Positions 53,620-61,617 of a DNA stretch of 64,000 nucleotides are shown in pieces (position 1 is the first letter of the stretch; every line of letters starts with the position of its first letter). A model generated the notes under the pieces. It was not told where the DNA came from, ran no database searches, and saw nothing but the letters and a program-made list of their open reading frames with translations. Made by a program: the position numbers and the translations under genes. The stretch is from Corynebacterium sanguinis (lineage in GTDB: Bacteria; Actinomycetota; Actinomycetes; Mycobacteriales; Mycobacteriaceae), in contig NZ_CP038157.1 of assembly GCF_007641235.1 (NCBI RefSeq), forward strand, positions 1,116,001 to 1,180,000, read 5' to 3'.

Positions 53620-54972
53620 CTAACGCGCCGGGCTCTTCGGGTTGCCGCGAAACAGCCAGGCGCACGCGATCGCGCTGGCCAGAAGGATCCCGGCGGCGAT
53701 CGTCAGCACGGTGGAGTACGCCATGTCGTAGGCGGTAAGCGGGTGCGTGGTGGGGGCGTCGTAACGCGCGCGAGTGGCGCTCATGAGGGTGCCCAGTAAT
53801 GCCACGCCGGTGAGCGCGCCGAGCTCGAACGAGATCTCCTCCACGCTCGCGGCCATGCCCTCGCGGTGCGGCGGCGCTGAGCCGACGATCGCGGTCGACG
53901 CGACGCCGCCGACCGCCCCGATGCCCGCGCCGACGAACAGCATCGCGGTGAGGAAGACGGCGAGCGTGTGCACGCTCAGCGCCGCCACGAGGGTGCCGAG
54001 CGCGGCGACGAACAGCCCGCCGCTGATCAGCGGCAGGAACCCGACGCGGTGCAGCACCATCCCGCCGATAATCGACGACGGCAGCGACGCCACGACGACC
54101 GCCGAGATGATCGCGCCCGCCTCGAGCGGGCTGTAGCCTGCGACGATTTGGAAGCGTTGGGTGGTCAAAAGCTCCACGGCGGCGAGCCCGGTCAGCGCGA
54201 AGCCCGCTGCGACGACGCCGCCGCTGAAGATGCGGTTGCGGAAGATGTCGAATGTCAATAGCGGGTGCTCGAGCCTCGCTTGTCGACGCACAAACAGCCA
54301 CGCCCCGAGCCCCGCCGGCACCGCTGCGAGCAGGTGGCCCTTGATCACCAGCGTGAACCCGGTCAGCGTGAGGATGCTCAGCAGCGTCGATACCGCGTCC
54401 CAACGCGCCAGGGGGTAGGGGTGGTTCGCGGGGCGCAGGAGAGCAAGCGCCGCCAGGGCGGCCGCGACGATGGGGACGTTGACTAGGAAGATGGAGCCCC
54501 ACCAGAAGTGCTCGAGCAGGAACCCGCCGACGAGCGGGCCGGCCGCCGCGCCCACGGTGGCCACGGAGGCCCAGATGCCGATCGCCGTGTTGCGCTCGCG
54601 CTCGTTGGTAAACGTTTGCTGCACCAGCGCGAGCGTGGCCGGCATCATCACGGCCGCGCCGAGGCCGAGCGCGCCGCGCGCGGCGATGAGCAGCTCCGGC
54701 GTGGGGGCGTAGGCGCAGCAAAGTGAGGCCACCCCGAAGATGACCAGCCCCGTGGCGAACATGCGCGCGTGGCCCACCTTGTCGCCGAGGGTACCGGTGC
54801 CCAGCATCAGCCCCGCCACCACGAGCGGGTAGGCGTTGATGATCCACAGCCCCTGGGCCTCGTCGGCCCCGAGCTCGGCGCTGATGGTGGGCAGCGCCGT
54901 GTAGAGGATGGAGTTGTCTACCCCGATGAGTAGAAGGCCGGTGGAGAGGACGCTGAGCAACAACCAACGCAT
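53620..54972 (-). CDS. MFS drug efflux transporter (DHA2-like)
   Basis: A 450-residue major facilitator with about 12-14 helices. Motif A GDKVGHARMFATG lies near residue 62, motif C GPLVGG near 144, and the VDNSILYTALPTI start is typical of the DHA2/EmrB group that pumps out cationic dyes and drugs. TATACT stands 7 nt before the ATG, so it is leaderless. It is divergent from phoR; the substrate is unknown. Confidence 0.92.
   Translation of the reverse strand: MRWLLLSVLSTGLLLIGVDNSILYTALPTISAELGADEAQGLWIINAYPLVVAGLMLGTGTLGDKVGHARMFATGLVIFGVASLCCAYAPTPELLIAARGALGLGAAVMMPATLALVQQTFTNERERNTAIGIWASVATVGAAAGPLVGGFLLEHFWWGSIFLVNVPIVAAALAALALLRPANHPYPLARWDAVSTLLSILTLTGFTLVIKGHLLAAVPAGLGAWLFVRRQARLEHPLLTFDIFRNRIFSGGVVAAGFALTGLAAVELLTTQRFQIVAGYSPLEAGAIISAVVVASLPSSIIGGMVLHRVGFLPLISGGLFVAALGTLVAALSVHTLAVFLTAMLFVGAGIGAVGGVASTAIVGSAPPHREGMAASVEEISFELGALTGVALLGTLMSATRARYDAPTTHPLTAYDMAYSTVLTIAAGILLASAIACAWLFRGNPKSPAR
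54277..54289 (+). repeat. 13-mer CGCTTNTCGACGC, exact copy
   Basis: Plus orientation, antisense within the MFS gene. Confidence 0.65.
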
Positions 54973-54979
54973 TGCACGG

Positions 54980-54985
54980 AGTATA
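54980..54985 (-). promoter_or_regulatory. -10 box TATACT, leaderless MFS gene
   Basis: Ends 7 nt before the ATG; the best -10 match of the window. Confidence 0.7.
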
Positions 54986-55009
54986 CGGGTGGGGAAAAAG
55001 GAATCTCCC

Positions 55010-55042
55010 TTCAGAGGGCGTACAGGAAACGTTCAGGGAAGG
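55010..55042. promoter_or_regulatory. Three 11-bp direct repeats (PhoP/PhoR-box-like)
   Basis: TTCAGAGGGCG, TACAGGAAACG and TTCAGGGAAGG follow one another at 55010, 55021 and 55032. The 11-bp step (one helix turn) is the spacing of OmpR/PhoP-type regulators, and the site is just upstream of the regulator gene, so autoregulation is likely. The divergent MFS promoter is 25 bp away. Confidence 0.65.
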
Positions 55043-55065
55043 TGGGTTTACTGGTCCTCAGACAC

Positions 55066-55071
55066 TACCGT
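55066..55071 (+). promoter_or_regulatory. Possible -10 box TACCGT for phoR
   Basis: TACCGT is 15 nt before the ATG at 55087; transcripts would have a short leader with GGAGG. Confidence 0.35.
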
Positions 55072-55086
55072 TGGAGGAAAATACTC

Positions 55087-55794
55087 ATGCCTGACATGAA
55101 CGAGGGCGTTAAGGTCCTGGTCGTCGACGACGAGCCGAACATTGTCGAACTACTCACCGTCTCCCTGCGCTTCCAGGGATTCGAGGTCGAAAGCGTCAAC
55201 TCCGGTGCCGAGGCGCTTAAGGTCGCCCGCGAGTTCCGCCCCGACGCCTACATCCTGGACGTGATGATGCCCGGGATGGACGGCTTCGAGCTGCTGTCTA
55301 AGCTGCGTGCCGACGGGCTCGACGGCCCTGTGCTCTTCCTCACCGCAAAAGACGCGGTGGAGGACCGGATCCACGGCCTGACCATCGGCGCCGACGACTA
55401 CGTGACCAAGCCGTTCAGCTTGGAGGAGGTCATCACCCGCCTGCGCGTGATCCTGCGCCGCGGGCACGTCACCGACGACGCCGACTCCGACTCGACCCTG
55501 CGCTACGCCGACCTGACGCTTAACGACGACACCCACGAGGTGACCAAGAGCGGCGAGATCATCGACTTGTCGCCGACCGAGTTCAACCTGCTGCGCTACC
55601 TCATGCTCAACGCCGAGGTGGTGCTGTCCAAGGCGAAGATCCTCGACAACGTGTGGCATTACGACTTCGGCGGCGACGGCAACGTCGTCGAGTCCTACAT
55701 CTCCTACCTGCGCCGCAAGGTGGACACCGGCGACGTGCCGCTGATCCACACCGTCCGCGGCGTCGGCTACGTGCTGCGCACCCCGCGCCAGTAG
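55087..55794 (+). CDS. phoR: Response regulator PhoR (PhoP orthologue), OmpR family
   Basis: A 235-residue regulator. Receiver domain about 5-120 with acidic pocket VVDDEPN, phospho-Asp in LDVMMPGMDG (near 55) and Lys in VTKPFS (near 105); winged helix about 135-230 with SYISYLRRKVDT and a GVGYVLR end. The sequence is very close to mycobacterial PhoP, which is called PhoR in C. glutamicum and controls the phosphate-starvation response. GGAGG precedes the ATG at 55087. The sensor kinase is 4 nt downstream. Confidence 0.93.
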   Translation: MPDMNEGVKVLVVDDEPNIVELLTVSLRFQGFEVESVNSGAEALKVAREFRPDAYILDVMMPGMDGFELLSKLRADGLDGPVLFLTAKDAVEDRIHGLTIGADDYVTKPFSLEEVITRLRVILRRGHVTDDADSDSTLRYADLTLNDDTHEVTKSGEIIDLSPTEFNLLRYLMLNAEVVLSKAKILDNVWHYDFGGDGNVVESYISYLRRKVDTGDVPLIHTVRGVGYVLRTPRQ

Positions 55795-55798
55795 GTTT

Positions 55799-57181
55799 AT
55801 GATCCGCCCCCACCTCTCCACGCAGACGCCGACCAGCCAAATCCCGCTGCAGAAGCGTCTGTTGGCGATCGTGCTGCTCATCACCATCCTCGGCATGGCC
55901 TTGAGCTCAGTCGCGGTGTACGCCTTGATGCGTGGCCTGCTCTACCAGCGGGCGGATGATCAGCTGCGCGAAGGCTTGGACACGTGGGTAGGCCAGGCCA
56001 CCCCGTGGCCGTCGATGGGCGCGCCGAGCGAGTTCCGCCAGGCCGTGCGCTACCCGCAGCTGCCGGGCTACTACTATTACGGTTCGTACGCGGCGAGCCA
56101 ACCAGATTTCAGCGAGCTTGAGGGCTTTCACGCCCAGACGGTTGACTCCCTGCCGGGATCCGGCGGTGATATCGAGTGGCGCGCGATGGCGATAGCCAAC
56201 GACGACGGTTCCATTGAATTCGTCGCCAAGTCGCTCGAGGCCGAGCACCGCATGCTCGCCTCCTTGGCTATCGTCTCTGCAGGAATCGGAACCTTGACCG
56301 TGATCTGCATCGGGTTCGCGGGCAACTTCTTCATCCGCCGCGCCCTCGCCCCGCTGCGCGAGGTCGAGCAAACCGCGCTGGCGATTGCCGACGGCGACAT
56401 GGAACGGCGCGTGCCGGCCTGGTCGCGCGAGACCGAGGTGGGCAAACTGTCGTACGCGGTCAACACCATGGTGGGCCAGCTCCAGGAGTCCGTGGAGGAG
56501 TCGCGCGCCAAGGAGGAGCAGATGCGCCGCTTCGTCGGCGACGCCTCCCACGAGCTACGCACGCCGCTAACCAGCGTGCGCGGCTACACCGAGCTGTACC
56601 GCACCGGCATGGTCGACGACCCCGACATGGTGCTGTCGAAAATCGACGAGGAGTCCGGCCGCATGAAGCTGCTGGTCGAGGACCTGCTTGCCTTAACCCG
56701 CGCCGAGGGCGCGCGTCTCGACGCCCGCGAGGTCGACATGTTCGAGGTCGTCTCCTCAGTGCGCTCCACCGCCCGCGCCGCCTTCCCCGGCCGCGTGCTC
56801 AACGTCAACAACGAAGCGCTGAACGTGCCCATGGTCAAAGGCGACCCGGATCGCCTCCACCAGGTCATGCTCAACCTGGTCAGCAACGCCTTCAAGCACG
56901 GCGGCAGCGACAGCGAGGTGACGATCACGCTGCGCGAGAACCTGGACAAGGTATTCATTGACGTCGCCGACACGGGCGTTGGCATGTCGCCGGAAGACGC
57001 CGAGCACATCTTCGAGCGCTTCTACCGCGCCGACGCCTCCCGCAACCGCGCGTCCGGCGGCGGGTCCGGCCTGGGCCTGGCTATTACCAAATCGATCATC
57101 GAGGCCCACGGCGGCGCGATCTCGGTGCGCACCGCGCCCGGCGAGGGCTCAACGTTTACCTTGTCGCTGCCGATGGTCTAA
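55799..57181 (+). CDS. phoS: Sensor histidine kinase PhoS
   Basis: A 460-residue kinase partner of PhoR. It has two transmembrane helices (about 20-42 and 160-183) around an extracytoplasmic sensor loop with a Tyr-rich PGYYYYGSY stretch, HAMP (about 184-236), H-box FVGDASHELRTPL (His near 252) and ATPase with N, G1 DTGVGMS (near 385), F and G2 GSGLGLA (near 420) boxes. The two genes form one transcription unit. Confidence 0.94.
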   Translation: MIRPHLSTQTPTSQIPLQKRLLAIVLLITILGMALSSVAVYALMRGLLYQRADDQLREGLDTWVGQATPWPSMGAPSEFRQAVRYPQLPGYYYYGSYAASQPDFSELEGFHAQTVDSLPGSGGDIEWRAMAIANDDGSIEFVAKSLEAEHRMLASLAIVSAGIGTLTVICIGFAGNFFIRRALAPLREVEQTALAIADGDMERRVPAWSRETEVGKLSYAVNTMVGQLQESVEESRAKEEQMRRFVGDASHELRTPLTSVRGYTELYRTGMVDDPDMVLSKIDEESGRMKLLVEDLLALTRAEGARLDAREVDMFEVVSSVRSTARAAFPGRVLNVNNEALNVPMVKGDPDRLHQVMLNLVSNAFKHGGSDSEVTITLRENLDKVFIDVADTGVGMSPEDAEHIFERFYRADASRNRASGGGSGLGLAITKSIIEAHGGAISVRTAPGEGSTFTLSLPMV

Positions 57182-57208
57182 ACCCTTGACCCTGCCCCCG
57201 CAGTCACC

Positions 57209-57586
57209 ATGCATGCCATCAGCGAAGCAACCAGCTGGCTCGGTGCCACACCCAAAGCGTTGCGGCACTGGGAACCCGCGTGCGACGGCACCTACCGCAT
57301 CTATTCCGACGCAGACCTTGGGCGCTGGGCGAGATCGCATCGCTTTTCGACGCCCCCACCAACGCCACCGTGGGCGTCGCCCCAGGGCGAGTTGCTGCGT
57401 CGGCACCGGGCGTCGATAAGCGAGTGGTATGAGGTCACTGCCTCGCGGCAGCTGATTCTCGCGCGCATGTACGTTGCCGACGAGCGTTTCGGCGCGGTGT
57501 ACGGCGGGCAGCAGGACTACCTTCTGGAACTCGTCGAAGCCCAGGCCGCGGCCGAGGGCCTCGACGTGAAGAATCCGGCTTGGTAG
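57209..57586 (+). CDS. Short TipA/MerR-like protein, internally deleted
   Basis: A 125-residue protein that looks like the two ends of a TipA regulator joined: a MerR-type helix-turn-helix start (about 1-45, ATPKALRHWEP and RIYSDADLGRW) and the C-terminal part of a TipAS ligand domain (about 65-120, ARMYVADERFGAVY, cf. GEMYVSDERF in TipA). A normal TipA has about 250 residues, so a central part is missing. The join lies at a copy of the 13-mer. Whether it still binds DNA is doubtful; it may be a pseudogene. Its last codons are duplicated 733 bp downstream. Confidence 0.6.
   Translation: MHAISEATSWLGATPKALRHWEPACDGTYRIYSDADLGRWARSHRFSTPPPTPPWASPQGELLRRHRASISEWYEVTASRQLILARMYVADERFGAVYGGQQDYLLELVEAQAAAEGLDVKNPAW
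57341..57353 (+). repeat. 13-mer CGCTTNTCGACGC, exact copy
   Basis: CGCTTTTCGACGC at the junction between the MerR-like and TipAS-like parts. Confidence 0.75.
57410..57422 (-). repeat. 13-mer CGCTTNTCGACGC, exact copy, inverted
   Basis: Minus orientation, 56 bp after the copy at 57341, giving an inverted pair; uses a rare ATA codon. Confidence 0.75.
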
Positions 57587-57589
57587 TTA
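57561..57589 (+). repeat. 29-bp direct repeat, left copy
   Basis: TCGACGTGAAGAATCC... to ...TGGTAGTTA, the last codons and stop of the TipA-like gene. The right copy at 58294-58322 differs at two positions. Confidence 0.8.
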
Positions 57590-57642
57590 CGTTTGGGCGA
57601 AGGCTGGATGTACTTGCTGATGGGTTCCAAAGGAAAGATGTT

Positions 57643-58273
57643 ATGACTGACCACAACCCCGCCGACGACCTTGACCTCGGCGATGCCTCTTCGATTCTCC
57701 GCTTTGTGGAGAAGGCGCTGCTGGTGGATCCAGTTTTGCAGGAGAAGCGGCCGTGGCAGGGCTTTATCACCGTTGCTAGCTTCGACGACTCTCAATCAGC
57801 CGTCCAAATTTTTAAGTTCGACGGGATCCTCACGCTTCCTGGCGCGAAATCACCCAGGACGGCGAGAAAGGCCCGTGGCGGACCTGGATTCTGGTGTACA
57901 ACGAGCAGCAGCAGGGCTTCAGCCACACATTTCTTTGGCCCGACGAAGATGCTGAGTGGAGCGTCAACCCAATCGATCAGAGCTGCTCGACAGCCCTTTT
58001 AGCGCCACAGGGGCCCACTGGCTGTATGCACGATACTCCCGGCACAACGATATCCCGGGGAACCCCATGATCAAGGTTGGAGAATTTAGTGCTCACCGTC
58101 TCACAGGCGGTTGGCGAATCTACCGCCGGGCTGATGGGCAGCCGGCCAGCTCGTCTCTTGAGGCAATCAACGAGGACGCCGGTGGCATGGTGTTCCTCGT
58201 CTCGGACTCCACTGCCGTCGTACACACCACCGAGGACCTGGCGTCACACGAGCGTATTCTTTCCAGTCTGTAG
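57643..58273 (+). pseudogene. Frameshifted gene of unknown family
   Basis: From ATG 57643 (AAAGGA upstream) the frame gives MTDHNPADDLDLGDA... through FKFDG near 57830; sensible sequence then continues in a different frame (DPHASWREITQDGEKG... to ...FLWPDEDAEW), as if one base were lost in GACGGGATCC. A third frame from about GTG 57956 gives ELLDSPFSATGAHWLYARY to ILSSL, ending at 58273. So it is either one gene broken twice or a broken gene plus a second small gene. No family recognised. It lies between the two 29-bp direct repeats, suggesting an insert. Confidence 0.55.
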
Positions 58274-58293
58274 CGAGCGACGTGAATGCCGCG

Positions 58294-58322
58294 TCGACGT
58301 GAACAATCCGGCCTGGTAGTTA
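58294..58322 (+). repeat. 29-bp direct repeat, right copy
   Basis: TCGACGTGAACAATCC... to ...TGGTAGTTA. It overlaps the stop codon of the minus-strand HIT gene. Confidence 0.8.
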
Positions 58323-58742
58323 GGCGCGGCCATCCTCACCCACGCCGAGGCGCTCGCGCAGCGCGGCGGCGGCCTCGTCCATCTTCTCGGGGTCCGTCTG
58401 TTCGGCGCGCATGACGTTGGCCAGGCTGTAGCCGCTCATGTCGTCGGCGGGGAAGACGTGGATGTGGGCGTGGGGCACCTCGAAACCAGCGATGAGGTAG
58501 CCGGCGCGCGAGGAGCCGAAGGCGTCGATGACGGCGCCCCCGATCTTCTGGGCCAGATCATTCATGTGCGCCCATGTGGCCGGGTCGAGGTCGGTCCACT
58601 TGTCTACCTCGGCCACCGGCACGATCAGCGTGTGCCCGTAGGCGATGGGCTCGATGGTCAAAAACGCGGCCACGGTGTCGTCGCGGTAGACGAAGCGGCC
58701 CGGGATGTCTCCGTTGATGATTTTGGTAAACACGGTGCTCAT
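58320..58742 (-). CDS. HIT-family nucleotide-binding protein
   Basis: A 140-residue histidine-triad protein, with the active-site motif HAHIHVFP (near 95) and the GHTLIVP strand (near 37). HIT proteins hydrolyse adenylyl conjugates. Start ATG 58742 gives [19 protein letters not shown], the typical start, with TAGCCT 8 nt upstream. A longer frame would cross the divergent purD promoter. Confidence 0.93.
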   Translation of the reverse strand: MSTVFTKIINGDIPGRFVYRDDTVAAFLTIEPIAYGHTLIVPVAEVDKWTDLDPATWAHMNDLAQKIGGAVIDAFGSSRAGYLIAGFEVPHAHIHVFPADDMSGYSLANVMRAEQTDPEKMDEAAAALRERLGVGEDGRA

Positions 58743-58750
58743 GCTCCCCA

Positions 58751-58756
58751 AGGCTA
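58751..58756 (-). promoter_or_regulatory. -10 box TAGCCT, HIT gene
   Basis: Ends 8 nt before the HIT ATG; four bases from the divergent purD -10. Confidence 0.5.
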
Positions 58757-58760
58757 CCTG

Positions 58761-58766
58761 TAGATT
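58761..58766 (+). promoter_or_regulatory. -10 box TAGATT, leaderless purD
   Basis: Ends 7 nt before the ATG at 58774. Confidence 0.6.
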
Positions 58767-58773
58767 GGGGTGC

Positions 58774-60021
58774 ATGCGCATCCTCGTAATCGGCTCGGGC
58801 GGCCGCGAACACGCCCTGCTCAAAGGCCTAAAGGGCCACGACCTCTTCGTCGCGCCGGGCAACGCCGGGATGGCGCGGCTTGCGCAGGTGCACGCCGTCG
58901 ACGCGGCCTCGCCGGAAGCCGTCACTCAGCTCGCCCGCGAGGTAGACGCGGAGCTCGTGGTCATTGGCCCGGAGATCCCGCTCGTCGCGGGGGTGTCCGA
59001 CGTGCTGCGCGAGGCCGGTTTCAACGTGTTTGGCCCGTCCCAGGCGGCGGCCCAGCTGGAGGGCTCGAAGGCGTTCGCGAAAGACGTGATGGCTTCGGCC
59101 GGGGTGTTTACCGCGTCCGCGACGCAGGTTACCGCCCTCGATGAGATCGACGCGGCGCTCGACGGCTACGGCCCGCACTACGTGGTCAAGGACGACGGGC
59201 TCGCCGGGGGCAAGGGCGTGGTGGTCACCGACGACCGCGAGGCCGCCGCCGCGCACGCCCGCGCCGTGATCGAGGCCGGCAACCCTGTGCTTTTGGAGTC
59301 CTTCCTCGAAGGCCCGGAGGTGTCGCTGTTCTGCCTGGTCGACGGGGAGACGGTCGTGCCGCTGCTGCCTGCGCAGGACCACAAGCGCGCATACGACGGT
59401 GACTTGGGACCGAACACCGGCGGGATGGGCGCCTACACGCCGCTTCCCTGGCTGCCAGCTGATGGGGTGTCGCGCATCGTCGCCGAGGTGGTTGAGCCGG
59501 TGGCGCGCGAGATGGTGGCGCGCGGCATTCCTTACCAGGGCTTGCTCTACGCAGGCCTCGCGTGGGGCCCGGAGGGGCCCGCGGTGGTGGAGTTCAACGC
59601 CCGCTTCGGTGACCCGGAAACGCAGGCCGTGCTCGCGCTGCTCGAAACGCCGCTTGCCGACGCCCTCAACGCCGTTGCTACCGGAACACTGGCGCAGCTC
59701 GGCCCGCTGAGCTGGACCAAGGGTTACGCTGCGACGATCGTGCTCGCCGCCGAGGGGTACCCCGAGTCGCCGCGCGCGGGCGACGCGCTGAGCGGGGATA
59801 ACCTCGATGATCCGACAAAGGTGCTGCACGCGGGCACCGCCTCGCGCGACGGGGTGTACGTCTCCAACGGCGGGCGGGTTCTCAACGCTTTGGGCGTGGG
59901 TGGCACCCTTGCGGGGGCTGTCGAGACGGCGTACGCGCAGCTCGAGGGCGTTGAGCTGCAGGGCGCGTTCTACCGAAAGGACATTGCGCGCGCGGCGATT
60001 GAGGGAGCAATCTCCCTCTAG
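58774..60021 (+). CDS. purD: Phosphoribosylamine-glycine ligase (GAR synthetase)
   Basis: Second step of purine synthesis. A 415-residue ATP-grasp enzyme starting [15 protein letters not shown], with the ATP-grasp segment [16 protein letters not shown] (near 140) and the signature [11 protein letters not shown] (near 285). Leaderless start from TAGATT. It is followed by the convergent HNH gene, so the purine genes are not one operon here. Confidence 0.97.
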   Translation: MRILVIGSGGREHALLKGLKGHDLFVAPGNAGMARLAQVHAVDAASPEAVTQLAREVDAELVVIGPEIPLVAGVSDVLREAGFNVFGPSQAAAQLEGSKAFAKDVMASAGVFTASATQVTALDEIDAALDGYGPHYVVKDDGLAGGKGVVVTDDREAAAAHARAVIEAGNPVLLESFLEGPEVSLFCLVDGETVVPLLPAQDHKRAYDGDLGPNTGGMGAYTPLPWLPADGVSRIVAEVVEPVAREMVARGIPYQGLLYAGLAWGPEGPAVVEFNARFGDPETQAVLALLETPLADALNAVATGTLAQLGPLSWTKGYAATIVLAAEGYPESPRAGDALSGDNLDDPTKVLHAGTASRDGVYVSNGGRVLNALGVGGTLAGAVETAYAQLEGVELQGAFYRKDIARAAIEGAISL

Positions 60022-60029
60022 CGTTACTT

Positions 60030-61487
60030 CTAGGCAGGCGTGCGCCTACGCCGCTGCGGCGGGTGGAACATTGGCGGGTCGGGGGCTTGGCGGGATTCAA
60101 TCTTGTGGTCCCGTTGCCGTAGTTTCGCACCTGGCGATTGGTGGTACGAAACGGTGTCGTTGAAGGATACCGTACCGTCGGGTGCGACGACCGCGATCCG
60201 TCCTGTATCCGAGCACTTTGCCACGTGGGATTTGCCGCCTCGACCGTCTCGGTAGTCGTTGTTCCACGAGTGGTGCCGCCGACATAATCCGGTTAAGTTT
60301 GCCAAATCGGTTTTCCCGCCTTGGATGTAGGCCAGTATGTGGTGCATCTCGGTTTCCGACATGGGCACGTCGCAGCCGGTCCAGGCGCACACTCCCTGAA
60401 TCGCGAGCATCGCGATGCGCTGCTCGACGCTGGCCAGACGAGTGGAGCCCAACGCGATGGGCTCCCCGGTGACCCTGTCGATGTGGAGGATGAAGTCCTT
60501 CGTGTCACCCATGCCGAGACGCACTAGGTCGAAGCAGTCGACCTCGACACCAGTGTTGGTCATAAACGTTGTGTGCCAGTCGGCGTCGGCGAGGTCGTCG
60601 AGCGTGATGGCGAGCACGACGGAGGCCGCGCCGCGGTTTTTCACCTGCCGGTCGTTCTCGAATTGGGTGAGGATTCGCCAGAGCTGGTCGAAGCGGCGCT
60701 GGGTCGGTGTGCGGTAATCCTCCTTGGAGTCCGCGCTGATGTTGGACCCCGGGGCCGAGTCCGAGTCGAGGAGCGCCTTGAGCAGCGCCCAGTCGCCGGC
60801 CGTCATTGTCGCTGTGACGTCGAAGGTCCCGTCGGATTTCTTGCGCGATGCCCTGACGCCGCGCGAGGAAAAGCCCGCGTTGGGGTCCGCAGCTGGTTTG
60901 TGGGCCAGGTTGGCGCGATCCACGAGCCTGCACACGAACTTGCGGAGGTCACTGACGCTGCGCCCAGCGGCTTCCGCAAGGGCCTGGGCGAGGATGGAGG
61001 GACGCTCCTTCGAGGCCTCCTTCGACAGGGCGCGCAGTTCGTTGTCAATGGCTGCCTGCTTGTCGGGCCCGATGCCGCGCGCGTCATCACGCGCCTTCTT
61101 CTGCTGATTGCCGGGATCGGCGGTTTCGCCCCGACGCGGGGGAGCGCCAAAGTCGAAGGCCGGCTCCGACTCCGCATCATCTGCAGGGGGCGCGAACAGA
61201 TCCCGCCCGCGCTGGAGCCTGCGGGAAGCTTCGGCGCGCGAGAGGTCGAGGGCCTTTTCAAGGTAGTCGTTGGCGTATGTCGCCCCCACGCTGCGCCCAG
61301 CCCCGTCACGCTCGCACAGGTAGGCGAATGAAGCGTCGACGAGGCCTTTCTGATTCAATGATTTCTCGAGGCGCTCCATATCGGCGCGGGTTGAGTCGAA
61401 GGTGAGCGTGGAGGGGTCGTCGAAAAGCGAGCTGAGCTCGTTCATGGCGTCGGCGATGGCGTCGACAAGCGATGTGAGTGTTCTCAT
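60030..61487 (-). CDS. DUF222/HNH endonuclease-domain protein (13E12-like)
   Basis: A 485-residue protein with an N-terminal DUF222 region (about 1-330) and a C-terminal HNH domain: CAWTGC (near 388), the metal-site HHILAYIQGG (near 402) and LCRRHHSWNND (near 425). Such 13E12-family proteins are multicopy and often move between actinobacteria; their function is unclear. Start ATG 61487 follows AGGAGGGG. It separates purD from purB. A 13-mer copy lies at codons 6-10 (SLVDA). Confidence 0.85.
   Translation of the reverse strand: MRTLTSLVDAIADAMNELSSLFDDPSTLTFDSTRADMERLEKSLNQKGLVDASFAYLCERDGAGRSVGATYANDYLEKALDLSRAEASRRLQRGRDLFAPPADDAESEPAFDFGAPPRRGETADPGNQQKKARDDARGIGPDKQAAIDNELRALSKEASKERPSILAQALAEAAGRSVSDLRKFVCRLVDRANLAHKPAADPNAGFSSRGVRASRKKSDGTFDVTATMTAGDWALLKALLDSDSAPGSNISADSKEDYRTPTQRRFDQLWRILTQFENDRQVKNRGAASVVLAITLDDLADADWHTTFMTNTGVEVDCFDLVRLGMGDTKDFILHIDRVTGEPIALGSTRLASVEQRIAMLAIQGVCAWTGCDVPMSETEMHHILAYIQGGKTDLANLTGLCRRHHSWNNDYRDGRGGKSHVAKCSDTGRIAVVAPDGTVSFNDTVSYHQSPGAKLRQRDHKIESRQAPDPPMFHPPQRRRRTPA
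61459..61471 (-). repeat. 13-mer CGCTTNTCGACGC, exact copy
   Basis: Minus orientation, near the 5' end of the HNH gene. Confidence 0.65.
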
Positions 61488-61604
61488 GATGACCCCTCCT
61501 TTCGTAACTGCCCTTAGTCTAAAAACGCCTCGGACACCTACCCCCAATCGGGGGAACACGCATTCGAAACACCTGCTCAGGCCGTCCTTGACCACGCGTC
61601 GTGG

Positions 61605-61610
61605 AATAAT
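61605..61610 (+). promoter_or_regulatory. -10 box AATAAT, leaderless purB
   Basis: Ends 7 nt before the GTG at 61618; the first base departs from TANNNT. Confidence 0.45.
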
Positions 61611-61617
61611 CGAAGCC

